The notes beneath the pieces were generated by a model, which saw nothing but the letters and a program-made list of their open reading frames with translations, ran no database searches and had not been told where the DNA came from. From the NCBI GenBank assembly GCA_021159955.1, contig JAGHDJ010000064.1:1-7318 (forward strand): 7,318 nt of DNA. Direction: 5' to 3'. Below, one piece after another: positions 6,553 through 7,318 of the stretch. The position numbers and the translations under genes are program-made. Source of the DNA: Dehalococcoidia bacterium (GTDB taxonomy: Bacteria > Chloroflexota > Dehalococcoidia > UBA2247). Within the stretch, counting starts at the first letter, position 1. The number at the start of each line of letters is the position of its first letter.

Positions 6553-6662
6553 TAACTTGCCGATTACAAATTGACTGTAACCATGCGTATTGCTGCTCCA
6601 AGCACATCAGCAAGAAAAGCCATCAGCCAACTCTATGTTCGGACGAAGCTCAGACACAAGTT

Positions 6663-6691
6663 AGTATAGAGACCAACAACCCTAAAGTCAA
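6663..6691 (-). promoter_or_regulatory. Promoter of the tRNA-Tyr transcript
   Basis: TTGACT (6691-6686) and TATACT (6668-6663) lie on the minus strand with exactly 17 bases between them, each five of six to consensus. The predicted start near 6656 gives a leader of about 140 bases before tRNA-Tyr. It lies in the 222-base gap after uvrA, where no intrinsic terminator for uvrA is evident. Confidence 0.8.
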
Positions 6692-6739
6692 GAATTTCTA
6701 TCACTCTAAATCCAGAAATCACGCCTGCAGATAAGTTTG

Positions 6740-7318
6740 TCATCCTGCCAACGCTGACTTGAGATATTGCCCCGTAAGAGACTGTTTAACCTTAGTTATT
6801 TCTTCAGGAGATCCCTCAGCCACAATATTACCGCCTTTTGCACCTGCGCCAGGACCTAAATCAATAATGTGGTCGGCACTCTTTATCACATCAGGGTGGT
6901 GCTCAACTATAATCACGGTGTTACCAGCATCCACCAGACGCTGCAACACCACCAGCAAAGCCTCAACATCCGAGAAAGCCAGTCCCGTGGTTGGTTCATC
7001 AAGTATATAAAGTGTATTGCTCGTAGAACGCCTGGAAAGTTCAGAAGCGAGTTTCACTCGTTGTGCCTCACCGCCACTCAAGGTGGTGGCTGGCTGCCCC
7101 AACTGTATGTATCCCAATCCCACGTCACGGAGAGTCTCCAGCTTATGCTTCACGCGCGGAATATTGACAAAGAACTCACAAGCCTGCTCAACACTCATTG
7201 ACAGAACCTGAGCAATGTTCTTGCCTTTGAAGCAAATCTCCAGCGCCTCTCGATTGTAACGCTTACCTCTACACACTTCGCAAGGCACAGTTACATCAGG
7301 CAGAAATTGCATCTCTAC
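6740..7318 (-). CDS. uvrA: UvrABC system protein A, C-terminal part (5' end outside window)
   Basis: UvrA is the damage-sensing ATPase of nucleotide excision repair that loads UvrB at DNA lesions. The frame runs open through the right edge, so the Met at 7312 is internal. Only the last 192 residues are visible of a protein usually near 940. In visible numbering CEVC (13-16) is the second half of the C-terminal zinc module, within the family stretch [31 protein letters not shown] (80-90) is the ABC signature and [11 protein letters not shown] (103-113) the Walker B of the second ATPase. [12 protein letters not shown] (138-149) contains the switch histidine, and [13 protein letters not shown] (151-163) follows. 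The residue after DEPTTGL is Ala where His is usual (GLHF). Walker A of this domain lies outside the window. Confidence 0.96.
   Translation of the reverse strand, partial: VEMQFLPDVTVPCEVCRGKRYNREALEICFKGKNIAQVLSMSVEQACEFFVNIPRVKHKLETLRDVGLGYIQLGQPATTLSGGEAQRVKLASELSRRSTSNTLYILDEPTTGLAFSDVEALLVVLQRLVDAGNTVIIVEHHPDVIKSADHIIDLGPGAGAKGGNIVAEGSPEEITKVKQSLTGQYLKSALAG

Noticed and set aside
6561..6623. A 19-codon ATG frame in the tRNA-Tyr leader as a leader peptide
   Set aside because: It has no Shine-Dalgarno, no run of Tyr codons and no clear coupling to the downstream hairpins.
6332..6734. Open frames on both strands across tRNA-Tyr and its flanks (93 and 110 codons)
   Set aside because: They read through the tRNA gene and its promoter, lack good ribosome-binding sites and resemble no known protein.

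Overview
The window is a conserved housekeeping region of a bacterial chromosome. It carries a translation/transcription operon read on the minus strand, flanked by a convergent ahcY (plus strand, left) and the 3' end of uvrA (minus strand, right). Base composition is moderate (mid-40s percent G+C by eye). The best taxonomic guess is Chloroflexota, probably Dehalococcoidia-like. This rests on the compact AhcY, the Cys-rich insert in EF-Tu, the tuf-rpmG-secE-nusG-rplKAJL order and the absence of rpoBC after rplL. It is a judgement from recalled sequences, not a search result.

Layout, read along the minus strand from the right edge. The C-terminal 192 codons of uvrA come first. Next is a good sigma70-type promoter (TTGACT-N17-TATACT), then a structured leader of about 140 nt and tRNA-Tyr(GUA) with an encoded CCA. 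A 331-nt gene-free stretch follows; it holds one plausible and one strong promoter. Then come tRNA-Thr(GGU) without encoded CCA, tuf (EF-Tu), rpmG (L33, only 55 codons), secE, nusG, rplK (L11, GTG start) and rplA (L1). A 229-nt intergenic leader with an L10-type attenuator precedes rplJ (L10) and rplL (L7/L12). The operon ends at a long perfect hairpin that also terminates ahcY, arriving from the other side. ahcY lacks only its first few codons, which lie left of the window.

The genes form one functional unit. EF-Tu delivers aminoacyl-tRNA. L10 and L7/L12 form the stalk that recruits it, anchored next to L11, with L1 on the opposite stalk. NusG couples RNA polymerase to the ribosome, and SecE is a core subunit of the protein-export channel. 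tRNA-Thr is processed from the 5' end of the tuf transcript, reminiscent of the Escherichia coli tRNA-tufB operon.

I found no mobile element, CRISPR array, defence cassette or undescribed multi-gene system. The points most worth a second look are: a lysine/alanine-rich N-terminal extension of about 49 residues on L7/L12, with its ribosome-binding site embedded in the Gly-Glu tail of rplJ; a readable terminator/antiterminator switch in the rplJ leader; a four-cysteine cluster in EF-Tu; and the absence of rpoBC after rplL.
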